Assembly: GCF_019510245.1 (NCBI RefSeq)
Contig: NZ_JAEKKT010000156.1
Span: 1 to 52,169, forward strand
Length of the DNA stretch: 52,169 nucleotides
Reading direction: 5' to 3'
Source of the DNA: Streptomyces sp.
GTDB lineage: Bacteria; Actinomycetota; Actinomycetes; Streptomycetales; Streptomycetaceae
Positions 25,025 to 34,133 of the stretch are shown here, one piece after another; position 1 is the stretch's first letter; each line of letters begins with the position of its first letter. Both the position numbers and the translations under genes were made by a program. The notes under the pieces were generated by a model, which was not told the origin of the DNA, did not search any database, and saw only the letters and a program-made list of their open reading frames with translations.

Positions 25025-27430
25025 TCACTCGCGCGTCCACGTCTGGTTGCCGGCGCCGGTGCACGTCCACAGCTCCAGCAGGGTGCCGTTGGCCGTTCCC
25101 GCGCCGGTGGCGTCCAGGCACAGGCCGGACTGGGCGCCGGTGATCGTGCCGTCGGCGTTGAGCGTCCACTTCTGGTTGCTGCCGCCGGTGCACCCGGAGA
25201 TGTCGACCTTGGTGCCGGGGCTGGTGCCGCTGCCCGCCGCGTCCAGGCAGGCGTTGCCGTAGACCCGGATCTCACCGGCCGGTGTGCTGGTCCACTGCTG
25301 GTTGCTGCCGCCGTTGCAGTCCCACAGCTCCACCTGGGTTCCGGGGGTCTGCGACTGGTTGGGCACGTCCACGCACCGGCCGGAGGCGGCTCCGACGATC
25401 GGGCCGGTCGTACCTCCTCCGCCGCCGCTGCCGGGGGTGACGGAGAGGTTGTCGAACTGTGCCGTCTCGCCCTGGCCGGTCGCGTAGCCGACCTGTCCGC
25501 CGGCCCAGGTGCGGTCGTCGGCGGAGCCGACCGTGGAACCGTCGATGACGGCGCTGATGGTGGTCCCGGAGAAGGTGAGGGCGAGAGTGTGCCACCGGTT
25601 GGTGCCCAGTGCCGTGGTCGTGCCGTGGGCGAGAGTGGAGACGGTGCCGTTGGTGCCCGAGTTCAGGATCGACCAGGCACCGGTGTCGCTCACCCGCAGG
25701 TGGTAGGCGTCGAGTCCGCCGGTGCTGCTGTAGTCCTGGCCGTTCGCGCGGCCGATCAGCTCGGCGTATCCCTGCTGTTCGAGCAGCACGTCGGAGGAGA
25801 CGGTGTAGTTGCTCCAGCCCACGTCGCCGAGCAGGGCGTGCGGATCGGACAGCGCGTCCCAGGTGATCGGTTTCTGGGGACTCATCTGGCGCACGCACTT
25901 GCCGCCGCGGCCGCCACCGCAGGCCGTCACCTCGAAGGCGCCCTGCCAGTCCATGAGGTACTTCGCCTCGGTGCCGGTGGTGTAGCCGTCGAAGGTGTCC
26001 TTGTACGGCAGGCTCATGGCGCCCTGGGCGGGGCCGGTGGCGGTGCCCTTGCCCTGCCCGGTCGTGGTGGTCAGGGTGTAGACGTGATGGGGCTGCACGG
26101 TGAGGCTGAAGCCTCCGCCGGAGGGGGTGACGTCGGCGGTGTGCACGAAGTAGTCGGCCGGGTTCGACGAGTTCACGTCGGTCGACCAGACGTGGACGGT
26201 TCCGCTGGACAGGCCTCCGGCGACGTCGAAGTTCAGGGTCTGTGCGCCGCCGGCGTCCATCGTCTCGATGACGGTGGAGTAGTCGGAGTTGCCGGGGGAC
26301 TTCAGCGAGACGTAGCTGCCGTTGTTCCGGTTGCCGCCGATGTAGCCGCTGGAGGAGTCGAGGTACTTCCAGCCCGGGGCGGTGAACTGGCTGGTGTGCG
26401 CCATGACCCAGGTGTTCTTGCCGATCGCGTAGTGGCCGGACCAGGGCTGGGCGGCCAGGGCGAGGCCCATGGTGGGGTACGGCAGGTTCGGCGTGATCGC
26501 CGCGATGACCGGCCAGTTGAGATACGCGGTCATCCGGCCGTCGATGTATCCGCGGTTGATGCCGCGGGCCATGGCGGGTGCTCCCCCGTTGTAGTCGTCC
26601 GAGCCGTTCTCGCTGGCCCACAGGGGCTTTCCGGAGGACGTGGCGGCCGACGGCACCGAGCAGTTGGACTGGGAGGAGCGGTAACCGCAGGGGTAGTGCG
26701 TGCCGATGACGCTCACCGCCGCGGCGAACGCCGCGTTGGAGTTGACGTCGTTGGCCACGGTCCAGTCCGAGTCGGCCGCGACGATCTTGACGCTGCCGTA
26801 GCCGTTGGAGTTGAGCGCGCTGCGCAGTTGCTCGTACCAGGAGACGTTGTAGCCGCGTTCGTTCCAGCCGCCGAGGTAGTCGATGGCGAGGCCGTGCTGT
26901 TTGGCGCAGCCCAGCCATGAGACCAGGTAGTTGACCATGTCGGTGGACCAGAAGTTCCCGCCGCCGATCCAGCCCGGCGCGCCCCAGGCGAGCCCGTAGA
27001 GCTTGATGTCCGGGTTGCGGGCCTTGGCCTGCTCCATGAGCCACCATTCGTAACCCCGGTCGCAGTTCAGGTCGGAGCGGGTGTGCTGGTGGCTCGGCTC
27101 GGCGCCGGAGGTGGAGTTGGTGTCCCCGCCGATCTCGGCCTTGAGGATCTGCAGGGAGGCCCCGTAGCCGGGCTTGAAGAGGTAGTCGAGGATCTGGCCG
27201 CGCTGGGGCTCGGGGTAGTCGATCAGGAGTCTGCTGTTGCCGCCGCCCCCACTGATCGCGCCGACGCCGTCGAAGGTCCGTCCGCCGGACGCCCCGTTGA
27301 TGGTGATCGAGGTGGCGGCGTGCGCCGGGGCGGCGACGGTGCCGACAAGGCCGCCGACGGCCAGGAGGAGGCCCGTGAGCACGGCGGTCGAGGCGCGCAG
27401 GCGCCGCAGCAGCCGTCTGATTGCTGACAC
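25025..27430 (-). CDS. secreted GH59 (galactocerebrosidase-family) beta-galactosidase with CBM13
   Basis: An 801-residue secreted enzyme (signal to about residue 38). Residues 42-345 closely follow the GH59 barrel of galactosylceramidases: FDGVGAISGGG, DYPEPQRGQILDYLFKP, KAEIGGDTNST and YEWWLM. The predicted acid/base is E191 (GGWNERGYN) and the nucleophile E274 (WASENGSDD). A beta-sandwich (350-457), a lectin-like domain (475-665) and a ricin-type trefoil (about 675-801) follow, reproducing the GALC architecture plus CBM13. In a soil actinomycete the substrate is more likely a beta-galactoside of plant or fungal glycans. GTG 27430 has AAAGGA upstream. It sits inside the glycosidase operon. 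Confidence 0.9.
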   Translation of the reverse strand: MSAIRRLLRRLRASTAVLTGLLLAVGGLVGTVAAPAHAATSITINGASGGRTFDGVGAISGGGGNSRLLIDYPEPQRGQILDYLFKPGYGASLQILKAEIGGDTNSTSGAEPSHQHTRSDLNCDRGYEWWLMEQAKARNPDIKLYGLAWGAPGWIGGGNFWSTDMVNYLVSWLGCAKQHGLAIDYLGGWNERGYNVSWYEQLRSALNSNGYGSVKIVAADSDWTVANDVNSNAAFAAAVSVIGTHYPCGYRSSQSNCSVPSAATSSGKPLWASENGSDDYNGGAPAMARGINRGYIDGRMTAYLNWPVIAAITPNLPYPTMGLALAAQPWSGHYAIGKNTWVMAHTSQFTAPGWKYLDSSSGYIGGNRNNGSYVSLKSPGNSDYSTVIETMDAGGAQTLNFDVAGGLSSGTVHVWSTDVNSSNPADYFVHTADVTPSGGGFSLTVQPHHVYTLTTTTGQGKGTATGPAQGAMSLPYKDTFDGYTTGTEAKYLMDWQGAFEVTACGGGRGGKCVRQMSPQKPITWDALSDPHALLGDVGWSNYTVSSDVLLEQQGYAELIGRANGQDYSSTGGLDAYHLRVSDTGAWSILNSGTNGTVSTLAHGTTTALGTNRWHTLALTFSGTTISAVIDGSTVGSADDRTWAGGQVGYATGQGETAQFDNLSVTPGSGGGGGTTGPIVGAASGRCVDVPNQSQTPGTQVELWDCNGGSNQQWTSTPAGEIRVYGNACLDAAGSGTSPGTKVDISGCTGGSNQKWTLNADGTITGAQSGLCLDATGAGTANGTLLELWTCTGAGNQTWTRE

Positions 27431-27477
27431 GGTGAAGTTCCTTTCGCAGGTCGGTGGGGTCCGCGTCGGGTGCGGTA

Positions 27478-29310
27478 TCAGCGGACGACGAAGTCCTGGT
27501 TGGTGCCCGGCGCGTTCTTGCACTGCCACTGGTCCAGTTGCTGTCCAGGGGTGCTGCCGGCGCCGTAGACGTCCAGGCACAGGCCGCTGTTGCGGTTCTG
27601 GAAGGCGTAGGAGCCGTCTGACTGGCGCACGGGCAGCCAGAGGGCGCCGGCGGCCGTGCCGGGGGCCTGCTGGACGATGTCCGGGGTGCCCGGCGTCGTG
27701 GAGGCGCCGGCGACCGCCACGTCCTGGCCGGAGTGCTGGGCGCGCAGTTCGCCGTAACCGCCCGCGGCCGGCAGGAACCGGAACTGCTGGTTGCCCTGGC
27801 CGTTGCAGGTCCACTGGTCGACCGCGGCGCCCGCGGCGGTGGAGTCGCCGTACACGTCCAGGCACAGGTTGTCGCCGGCGACGACGAGTGGGTGGTAGCC
27901 GTCCGGGAAGCCCGTGCCGCCGGCGGAGGCCGGGGTCAGGTAGACGGCGAACGCGTCGTGCGTTGCCTGGAAGGTGAGCGGCACGGTGAGCGAGCCACCG
28001 GATGCGCTCACGTTCTGGTCGTACACGGTCTGCGGCGCACCGAGCGGCGCCTGGTCCGGGATGCGGTGCACGGTGACGTGGACGCTGCCCGCGTTCGTCA
28101 GCCAGGGCACGGAGGACAGCCCGTCGAAGGACACGGACGCGGCGCCGGTGTACCCGTTGGAGTCACCGATGAGCGCCACGGCGCGTTCGGCGGCGGAGTC
28201 CTCGGAAGCGGCGATGGCCGTGGAGCCGACCTGCCCGGAGGTGCCGACGAGGGTTCCCGTCATGTCGGCGTAGTCCCGAAGCGCCCACCAGTTGCCGGTC
28301 GGCTGCCAGGTGCCCCCGCTCTGGGTGAGCACTCCCGTCAGGTTCGGGGTCGTGCAGCACACCCAGTTGCCGCGCATGGCGTTGGTGTACCCGGACTGCG
28401 CGAACCGGGCCAGGTACCAGGCCGTCACTCCGGCGGTCTGCCGGTCGGCGGGCTGGTACTCGTTCGAGGAGAGCGGCAGCGGGCCGATGCCCGCCGCGCT
28501 GAGGGAGGTGCGCAGGGTCTGGGCGACGGTGACGGGGTCGTCGACGTCGCCCTCGTTGTGGTTGCTGATCATGTCGGGGACGGTCCCGGCCGCTTTCACG
28601 TGTGCGAGCCAGGTCTGCCACTTCCCCGGGTTGCGCTGCGGGGTGAAGGCGAGGGACGGCCCCACGATCTGCGCCCCGGGGGCGAGGCGCCGGATCTCCC
28701 GGTAGGCGGTGTCCCACATCTGGAAGTACTGCGCGCTGTTGACGCCCCGGGTCCAGAACACGGAGATGTCCGGCTCGTTCCAGATGTCGTAGGAGAACGT
28801 GAGTCCCGACGCCTGCAGGGCCCCCACCGTGGCGTCGATGAAGCTGATCCAGTTCGAGCAGTCGCCGTTGTCGCACGGATACCTGGTGTTCGAGGGCTGG
28901 CCGCCGTTGGCACCGTAGATGTCGCTGACCAGCACCTGGTACTGCGCGTGGTAGGGCGGCCGGGTGAGCCGGCGGGCCTGCGCGGTGATCGAGTCGAGGT
29001 CGGCCCGGGTCGCCGACCCGTACTGGTAGCCGTCCCTGATCCAACCGCCGGAGAACCATCCGCCGCCGCGGAACGCGTTGATCCCCAGCGGCTGCAGGAA
29101 CTGGTCGGCGGGCTGGGTGCCGTCCTGGCTGATGCCGTAGAGGAACCCTTCCCCCACGCCGGTGGACGGTCCCCGGGTCGAGGCCAGGTCGACGCTCAGC
29201 GACGTGCCCGAGGCGGCCCGGCTCGGGGCCGTCGTCAGCAGCGCCAGCACGAGTGTCAGGACGATGCCGGTCACCAGGGCCGGAAGGCCGGGTCTCGTGT
29301 TCATCCTCAT
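27478..29310 (-). CDS. secreted GH39-like glycoside hydrolase with CBM13
   Basis: A 610-residue secreted enzyme (signal to about residue 33). A clan-A type barrel spans about 38-375, with IWNEPD giving predicted acid/base E179 and LSSNEYQ giving candidate nucleophile E284; EGFLYGISQDG marks the first strand. A beta-sandwich (about 385-470) and a trefoil (about 480-610) with three QW-type repeats complete it. The fold resembles GH39 beta-xylosidases and the GH39 enzymes that act on arabinogalactan side chains. I cannot fix the family by eye; GH39 is the best fit, GH30 or GH79 less likely. ATG 29310 has AGGAGG 5 bases upstream. Confidence 0.72.
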   Translation of the reverse strand: MRMNTRPGLPALVTGIVLTLVLALLTTAPSRAASGTSLSVDLASTRGPSTGVGEGFLYGISQDGTQPADQFLQPLGINAFRGGGWFSGGWIRDGYQYGSATRADLDSITAQARRLTRPPYHAQYQVLVSDIYGANGGQPSNTRYPCDNGDCSNWISFIDATVGALQASGLTFSYDIWNEPDISVFWTRGVNSAQYFQMWDTAYREIRRLAPGAQIVGPSLAFTPQRNPGKWQTWLAHVKAAGTVPDMISNHNEGDVDDPVTVAQTLRTSLSAAGIGPLPLSSNEYQPADRQTAGVTAWYLARFAQSGYTNAMRGNWVCCTTPNLTGVLTQSGGTWQPTGNWWALRDYADMTGTLVGTSGQVGSTAIAASEDSAAERAVALIGDSNGYTGAASVSFDGLSSVPWLTNAGSVHVTVHRIPDQAPLGAPQTVYDQNVSASGGSLTVPLTFQATHDAFAVYLTPASAGGTGFPDGYHPLVVAGDNLCLDVYGDSTAAGAAVDQWTCNGQGNQQFRFLPAAGGYGELRAQHSGQDVAVAGASTTPGTPDIVQQAPGTAAGALWLPVRQSDGSYAFQNRNSGLCLDVYGAGSTPGQQLDQWQCKNAPGTNQDFVVR

Positions 29311-29374
29311 CCGATCCTCCTGAGTCGGGGCGGCGGGATGCCCCCGCCCGGAGCCGGGGGCGGGGGCTCACCGG

Positions 29375-30940
29375 TCAGCTCAGCGTCCATTTCTGGTTGG
29401 ACTGGCCGTTGCAGGTCCACAGCTGTACGGGGCTTCCGTTGGCGGTGGCGGCGCCCGACACGTCCAGGCAGAGCCCGGACTGGGCGCTGGTGACGGTGCC
29501 GTCGGTGTTGAGCGTCCATTGCTGGTTGCTCTGGCCGTTGCAGGTCCAGGTGATGACCTTCGTGCCGGGGCTGGTGCCCTGTCCGGAGGCGTCCAGGCAC
29601 AGGCGGCCGCCTCCGAGGGAGACGCTCAGCTCACCGGAGGTGCTCTCGGACCAGGTCTGGTTGGCCCCGCCGGAGCAGTCCCGGATCTGCGTCTGCGTTC
29701 CCGGTGTCGTCGAACTGCCCGGTTCCTCCAGGCACTTGCCCGCGCCCACCGCGTGCAGCGCACCGGTGGTGCCGCCCCCGCCGCCCGACGTCCCGTACCC
29801 GGCGGCGGTGATGCCGGCCTGGACGGCGTTCTCGGTGGCGTCGGAGGGGTAACCCGCCGTCATCGCGCCCTCGAAGAACTCGCCCTGTCCCGAGACGCTG
29901 TTGTCGCCGCCGGTGCCGAGGAGGACGGAGTTGTCGACCTTCATCGGTGAGTAGCCGTTGGGAAGGGGGCCGGAGAAGGTGGTGGTCAGTCCACCGCCTG
30001 CACCGTCGCCGTACTTGAGGGTGAAGTTGCTGGTGCCGTTGTTCTTCAGCCACGCGCTGACGAACGGGTGGTGCACGCCCTGGTTGTTCGGGTCCTTGTT
30101 GGAGCCGGTGTTGGTGTGGAACATGCCGTTCTCCAGGTCGGCCTCCACCCACGGGCCGCTGCCGGTGCAGCCGCCGAACCAGCAGGCGTTGCCCCAGTAG
30201 ATGGCGTTCATGGTGGCGTTGCCGGTGTCGGTGTGGGAGTTCTCGCCGCTGCCGTAGTCGAAGCAGCACCACTGGTTGGTGAAGTTCGACGAGGTCACCA
30301 TGTAGATGCCTTCGGGCTGGGAGCCGGTGGCGACGCCGCTCGCGTGGTCGATGCGGTAACCGACACCGGGGGTGACCTTGACGCCGAAGACCTGGTGGCC
30401 GCCCGCGGTCACCGGCAGGGCCATGGCGTCGGCTCCCACGTCGGATCCGCTCGGACCGGGCCCTTTCCAGTAGCCGCCCCAGGAGATCGGCAGGTCGTTG
30501 TGGCGGGTGGTCTGGTCGTAGATCTTCGTGATCGTGCACGAGGTGCCCGCACAGAACGACACCTGGGAGGCGGCGTCGGCGTACCCTCCTGGGGCGAGCA
30601 GCCCGATGTCACGGTAGGCGTGGTCGGAGGACCGCTGGATCTGGTACAGCGGTCCGTCGTACGCCGCGAGGAGCGCCCTGGTCGTGGAGTGGGCCGTCAC
30701 GCACGGGGTGCCGCCGGCGGCATAGATGTCGCACGGCAGCGACGCGGCGGCCGCGGGGCCGGGGGCCGAGTCGTGGACGGCGATGGTGGCTCCGGTCGGC
30801 GGGGACGTGGCGAAGGCCGGGGTGCCCCACGCGGCCAGGGCCATCGCCAGGGCGATCAGGAACACGGCGATCGGGAACGGGGCGATCAGGAACGGGGCCG
30901 GGAAGCGCCTTCGCCGGTGGTCGGCTGTTGATCCGGGCAA
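29375..30940 (-). CDS. secreted GH54 alpha-L-arabinofuranosidase with CBM13 (copy 1)
   Basis: A 521-residue secreted enzyme starting at TTG 30940 with GGAGGAGG upstream; the long hydrophobic signal ends near residue 46. The GH54 domain (about 68-382) begins with PCDIYAAGGTPCV and has the vicinal cysteines C225-C226 (CCFDYG), predicted nucleophile E270 (ADLENG) and acid/base D346 (GTGGDNS). The 76-residue spacing of these two matches the structurally known fungal AbfB as I recall it. Unlike fungal AbfB, which carries CBM42, the C-terminus (393-521) is a ricin-type trefoil. It removes terminal arabinofuranose from arabinan, arabinoxylan or arabinogalactan. Confidence 0.9.
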   Translation of the reverse strand: MPGSTADHRRRRFPAPFLIAPFPIAVFLIALAMALAAWGTPAFATSPPTGATIAVHDSAPGPAAAASLPCDIYAAGGTPCVTAHSTTRALLAAYDGPLYQIQRSSDHAYRDIGLLAPGGYADAASQVSFCAGTSCTITKIYDQTTRHNDLPISWGGYWKGPGPSGSDVGADAMALPVTAGGHQVFGVKVTPGVGYRIDHASGVATGSQPEGIYMVTSSNFTNQWCCFDYGSGENSHTDTGNATMNAIYWGNACWFGGCTGSGPWVEADLENGMFHTNTGSNKDPNNQGVHHPFVSAWLKNNGTSNFTLKYGDGAGGGLTTTFSGPLPNGYSPMKVDNSVLLGTGGDNSVSGQGEFFEGAMTAGYPSDATENAVQAGITAAGYGTSGGGGGTTGALHAVGAGKCLEEPGSSTTPGTQTQIRDCSGGANQTWSESTSGELSVSLGGGRLCLDASGQGTSPGTKVITWTCNGQSNQQWTLNTDGTVTSAQSGLCLDVSGAATANGSPVQLWTCNGQSNQKWTLS

Positions 30941-31011
30941 GGAGTCCTCCTCCGTGGCGGTGCCGCCGCACGGCGGCACCGCGGCTGCCGGTGCCTAGGG
31001 GCAGGGGGGAG

Positions 31012-32643
31012 TCAGCCCAGCGTCCATTGCTGGCCGCTGCTCCCGTTGCAGGTCCACAGCTCGGCGAGGGTTCCGTCCGCCGTGGCCCCGCCGGTGACGT
31101 CCAGGCACAGGCCGGACTGGACGCCGGTGATCGTGCCGTTGGAGTTCAGCGTCCACTGCTGGTTGGTCTGGCCGTTGCACGGCCAGATCTCCACCTTCGT
31201 CCCCGGCGTGGTCTGGTTGTCGTAGGCGTCCAGGCACGTCTGGGCCGTGCCGGAGTAGACGGTGAGCTGGTTGGACGTGGTGTGTGTCCAGGTCTGGTTG
31301 GCGCCGCCGTTGCAGCTCCAGATCTCCACCTGGGTGCCCGCGGTAGTGGTGGAGTTGGGTACGTCCAGGCACTTGCCGGCGCCGACCGCGTGCAGTTCCC
31401 CCGTCACGCCGGTGCCGCCGCCGCTGCTGGTGCCGCCCGCGACCCGGTACATGACCGTGCCGTGGGCCGGTACCGAGGCGCTGATGGTGCCGGAGGTGGT
31501 CGAGGACCCGCCCGACCACAGGTCGGTGAGGGTGTAGGCGGACGCCCCGGTCTTCCCGATGGCGGCCGCGGTGGTGGTGATGGTCGCCGTGGAGCCCGTC
31601 TCGTTGAACAGCGCGACCGACACGTCCCCGTTCGCGAGCGGCTTGGCCAGCACGTCCAGGCCGCCGGCGGACGACACCATGGTGCCCTGCTTGCCGAGGG
31701 GGTCCTGGTCGACCGCGATCACCCGGGAGTTGGTCAGCGTGGACAGGGTGGAGGCGCTCGCCTGGGGGATGTTGGTGCCGGCGATGAGCGGCGCGGCCAT
31801 CTCCGCCCAGAGGCTGAACTCGCTGCGGTTCTCGGTGGCCGTCATCGAGCCGTTGCCGACCTCCAGCATGTCCGGGTCGTTCCAGTGGCCGGGGCCGGCG
31901 TAGGAGGCCAGCCCCACGTTGCTGTGGAAGATCGACAGCATGCTGGAGAAGGTCGGGCTGATGTCTCCCGTGGTGCGCCAGCTGTTGCCCACGTCGGCGC
32001 CCCAGGTCCACACGTTCTCCTGGCCCCAGTTGCACAGGCTGTACAGGATCGGTCGGCCGGTGGCCGCGAGCGCGTCCCGCATCGCGGTGTACCGGGTTTG
32101 TGCCGGCACGCCGGTGTTGTTGCAGTTGTCGTACTTCAGGTAGTCCACGCCCCACGACGCGAACGACTGCGCGTCCGTGCTCTCGTGGCCGAGGCTGCCC
32201 GGGTATCCCGCGCAGGTGGCGGTGCCCGCGTCCTCATAGATCCCCAGCTTCAGGCCCAACGAGTGGACGTAGTCGGCGGTGCCCTTGATGCCGTCGGGGA
32301 ACTTCGCCGGGTCCGGCACCAGGTGACCGCCGGAGTCGCGGCTGTGGGTCATCCAGCAGTCGTCGATGTTGACGTACGAATAGCCCGCCGCCTGCATGCC
32401 GTTGGTGTGCATCGCCTGGGCGGTGGCCTTGATCAGCGCCTCGGAGACGTCGCAGCCGTAGGCGTTCCAGTCGTTGAAGCCCATCTGCGGAGTGGGCGCG
32501 AGTCCGTTGCCGAGGGCGGCGGCGGGTGGTGCGGTCCCGAGGGCGATCAGGGGTGCGGCCACGGCGAGCAGCAGGGCCGAGAGGGCGAGCGCCAGGGTTC
32601 TGCGCAGCGACAGCAGTGGGGGCAGCGAAGTGGTCGTGGGCAT
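31012..32643 (-). CDS. secreted GH27 alpha-galactosidase (or beta-L-arabinopyranosidase) with CBM13
   Basis: A 543-residue secreted enzyme (signal to about 44). The GH27 barrel (45-325) has TPQMGFNDWN, NIDDCW with D94-D95, the nucleophile D172 (LKYDNC) and the acid/base D258 (HWNDPDML). A C-terminal beta-domain (330-405) and trefoil (415-543) follow. A Streptomyces avermitilis GH27-CBM13 beta-L-arabinopyranosidase differs from alpha-galactosidases by one Asp-to-Glu pocket change; the DDCW motif here is intact, favouring alpha-galactosidase, but I cannot confirm the exact aligned position. ATG 32643 follows AGGAG. It lies 43 bp after the GH54 gene. Confidence 0.9.
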   Translation of the reverse strand: MPTTTSLPPLLSLRRTLALALSALLLAVAAPLIALGTAPPAAALGNGLAPTPQMGFNDWNAYGCDVSEALIKATAQAMHTNGMQAAGYSYVNIDDCWMTHSRDSGGHLVPDPAKFPDGIKGTADYVHSLGLKLGIYEDAGTATCAGYPGSLGHESTDAQSFASWGVDYLKYDNCNNTGVPAQTRYTAMRDALAATGRPILYSLCNWGQENVWTWGADVGNSWRTTGDISPTFSSMLSIFHSNVGLASYAGPGHWNDPDMLEVGNGSMTATENRSEFSLWAEMAAPLIAGTNIPQASASTLSTLTNSRVIAVDQDPLGKQGTMVSSAGGLDVLAKPLANGDVSVALFNETGSTATITTTAAAIGKTGASAYTLTDLWSGGSSTTSGTISASVPAHGTVMYRVAGGTSSGGGTGVTGELHAVGAGKCLDVPNSTTTAGTQVEIWSCNGGANQTWTHTTSNQLTVYSGTAQTCLDAYDNQTTPGTKVEIWPCNGQTNQQWTLNSNGTITGVQSGLCLDVTGGATADGTLAELWTCNGSSGQQWTLG

Positions 32644-32686
32644 GGGGCATCTACTCCTGGACCGGGTCGGGGAAACTGACGGGCAT

Positions 32687-33817
32687 TCAGCGATAGTCGG
32701 CGGCGGTGACGTTGGCCTGCACCGCGTTGTCGGTCGCGTCGGAGGGATAGCCTGCGACGACGGCTCCCTCGTAGAAGGTGCCGGCGCTGAGGTTGGCGCC
32801 GCCGCCGGGCTTGCAGCAGTCGCCGCCGCTGCCCAGGACGATGGCCCCTTGTTTCCTCATGGGGCTGTATCCGCCGGGCAGCGCGCCGTCCCACAGGGTG
32901 GTCAGGCCGCCTGACTGGGCGTTGCCGCCCTTGAGGGCGAACCTGGACGTGCCGTTGTTCTTCAGCATCGCCGTGACGAACTTGCCGGCGAACGCCCGCT
33001 GGTTGGGGTTCCAGGACGTGCTGCCGCCTGGGTACAGCCCCCATTCGAGGTCGGCCTGCACCCAGGGGCCGCTTCCCGAACAGCCGCCGAACCAGCACTC
33101 GGTACCGAAGTTGATCGCGTCCATCGCCCCGGCCGCGTCGGCTTTCCTGGTCGTCTCGCTGTTGCCGTAGTCGAAGCAGCAGCCACCGTTGACGTGGGTG
33201 CCGCTGGTCACCATGTACGCTCCTTCGGGTGCGGCACCGGTCGGCACGCCCGTCAGGTGGCCGTCCCGCCAGTAGCTGTTCCCGGGGTTGATGTACAGCG
33301 AGTACGCCTTGGTGCCCCCGACGGTCAGCGACTCGGACGTCGCCTTCGCGGGGCTGCTCTGACTCGATCCCGGGACCTGGGCCGAGCCCTGGTACCACAG
33401 GTCGTTGCCGTGTCCGGACTGGTCGCGGACGACCGTGATCACGCAGCTGGTGCCCGCGCAGAAGGCGTCCTGGGCCGCGGCGTCGGCGAAGCCGCCGGGT
33501 GCCAGGACGCCGATGTCCCGGGTCGCGCTGTCCGAGGCGCGCCTGACCTGGTACAGGGGGCCGTTGTACGAGCGGTAGAGGGCGCGCACCGTGCTGTGCG
33601 CGGCGACGCACGGGGTACCGCCCGTGGCGTAGATGTCGCACGGGCCGGCCCCCTGGGGCGCCGAACTCACCCGGGGTGCCGCCGACGCCGGCGCAGACCA
33701 TGTCGGCCCGGTCGCCAGCAGCATGGCCAGCAGTCCCATCACGATCACGGCGGCCGCCGCGGACAGGCGCGACGCATGAGCGGTGGGGCGACAGGGCGGA
33801 GCGGATGGAGGCTGCAT
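32687..33817 (-). CDS. secreted GH54 alpha-L-arabinofuranosidase without binding domain (copy 2)
   Basis: A 376-residue secreted enzyme, the only glycosidase here that stops at the end of its catalytic domain. It has PCDIYATGGTPCV, vicinal C213-C214 (CCFDYG), predicted nucleophile E258 (ADLEWG) and acid/base D333 (GSGGDCC). An extra CC pair next to D333 and the 75-residue spacing distinguish it from the other two copies. ATG 33817 follows GAGGACACAGA; in-frame starts further upstream lack an RBS. It is the first gene of the seven-gene operon and is preceded by two ACATCCCATGT sites. Confidence 0.88.
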   Translation of the reverse strand: MQPPSAPPCRPTAHASRLSAAAAVIVMGLLAMLLATGPTWSAPASAAPRVSSAPQGAGPCDIYATGGTPCVAAHSTVRALYRSYNGPLYQVRRASDSATRDIGVLAPGGFADAAAQDAFCAGTSCVITVVRDQSGHGNDLWYQGSAQVPGSSQSSPAKATSESLTVGGTKAYSLYINPGNSYWRDGHLTGVPTGAAPEGAYMVTSGTHVNGGCCFDYGNSETTRKADAAGAMDAINFGTECWFGGCSGSGPWVQADLEWGLYPGGSTSWNPNQRAFAGKFVTAMLKNNGTSRFALKGGNAQSGGLTTLWDGALPGGYSPMRKQGAIVLGSGGDCCKPGGGANLSAGTFYEGAVVAGYPSDATDNAVQANVTAADYR

Positions 33818-34133
33818 TCTGTGTCCTCGCATGGGCGGGGGAAGGGGACGGAGAGTGCCGTGCCTGTCCGAGAAGGTGTGCAAGGGGTGTCGACCGCTCC
33901 CGTCGGCGCGCCCGAGAGCACTCACAGGGAACACTCATACATCCCATGTCGCATAGTGATCCCACAGGCCCAACGCCCTGTCAATAGACGGCTCTTGGCA
34001 ATTCACCGCTCGATACATCCCATGTCTGGCTCGTGATGAGACCGCCCGAGGGCATGCCTGAACCCGCGCCCGGCGACCGCTGCCGTACCGAGCGCGGGTG
34101 TTCGCTTTCCGGCCCTACCTCGCGCCGATCACC
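33818..34133 (-). promoter_or_regulatory. control region of the seven-gene glycosidase operon
   Basis: Two identical 14-bp ATACATCCCATGTC sequences lie at 33937-33950 and 34013-34026, each containing the symmetric core ACATCCCATGT, 76 bp apart. On the minus strand a TTGACA -35-like box spans 33979-33984, placing the start of transcription near the first site. The same core is present in the fucose-operon promoter (6294-6446), so the importer and the glycosidases probably answer to the same GntR repressor(s). No gene is seen in the interval. Confidence 0.65.

Noticed and set aside
25025..27865. A longer GH59 frame starting at 27865
   Set aside because: The extra 145 codons are antisense to the GH39-like gene; GTG 27430 has an RBS and begins a good signal peptide.
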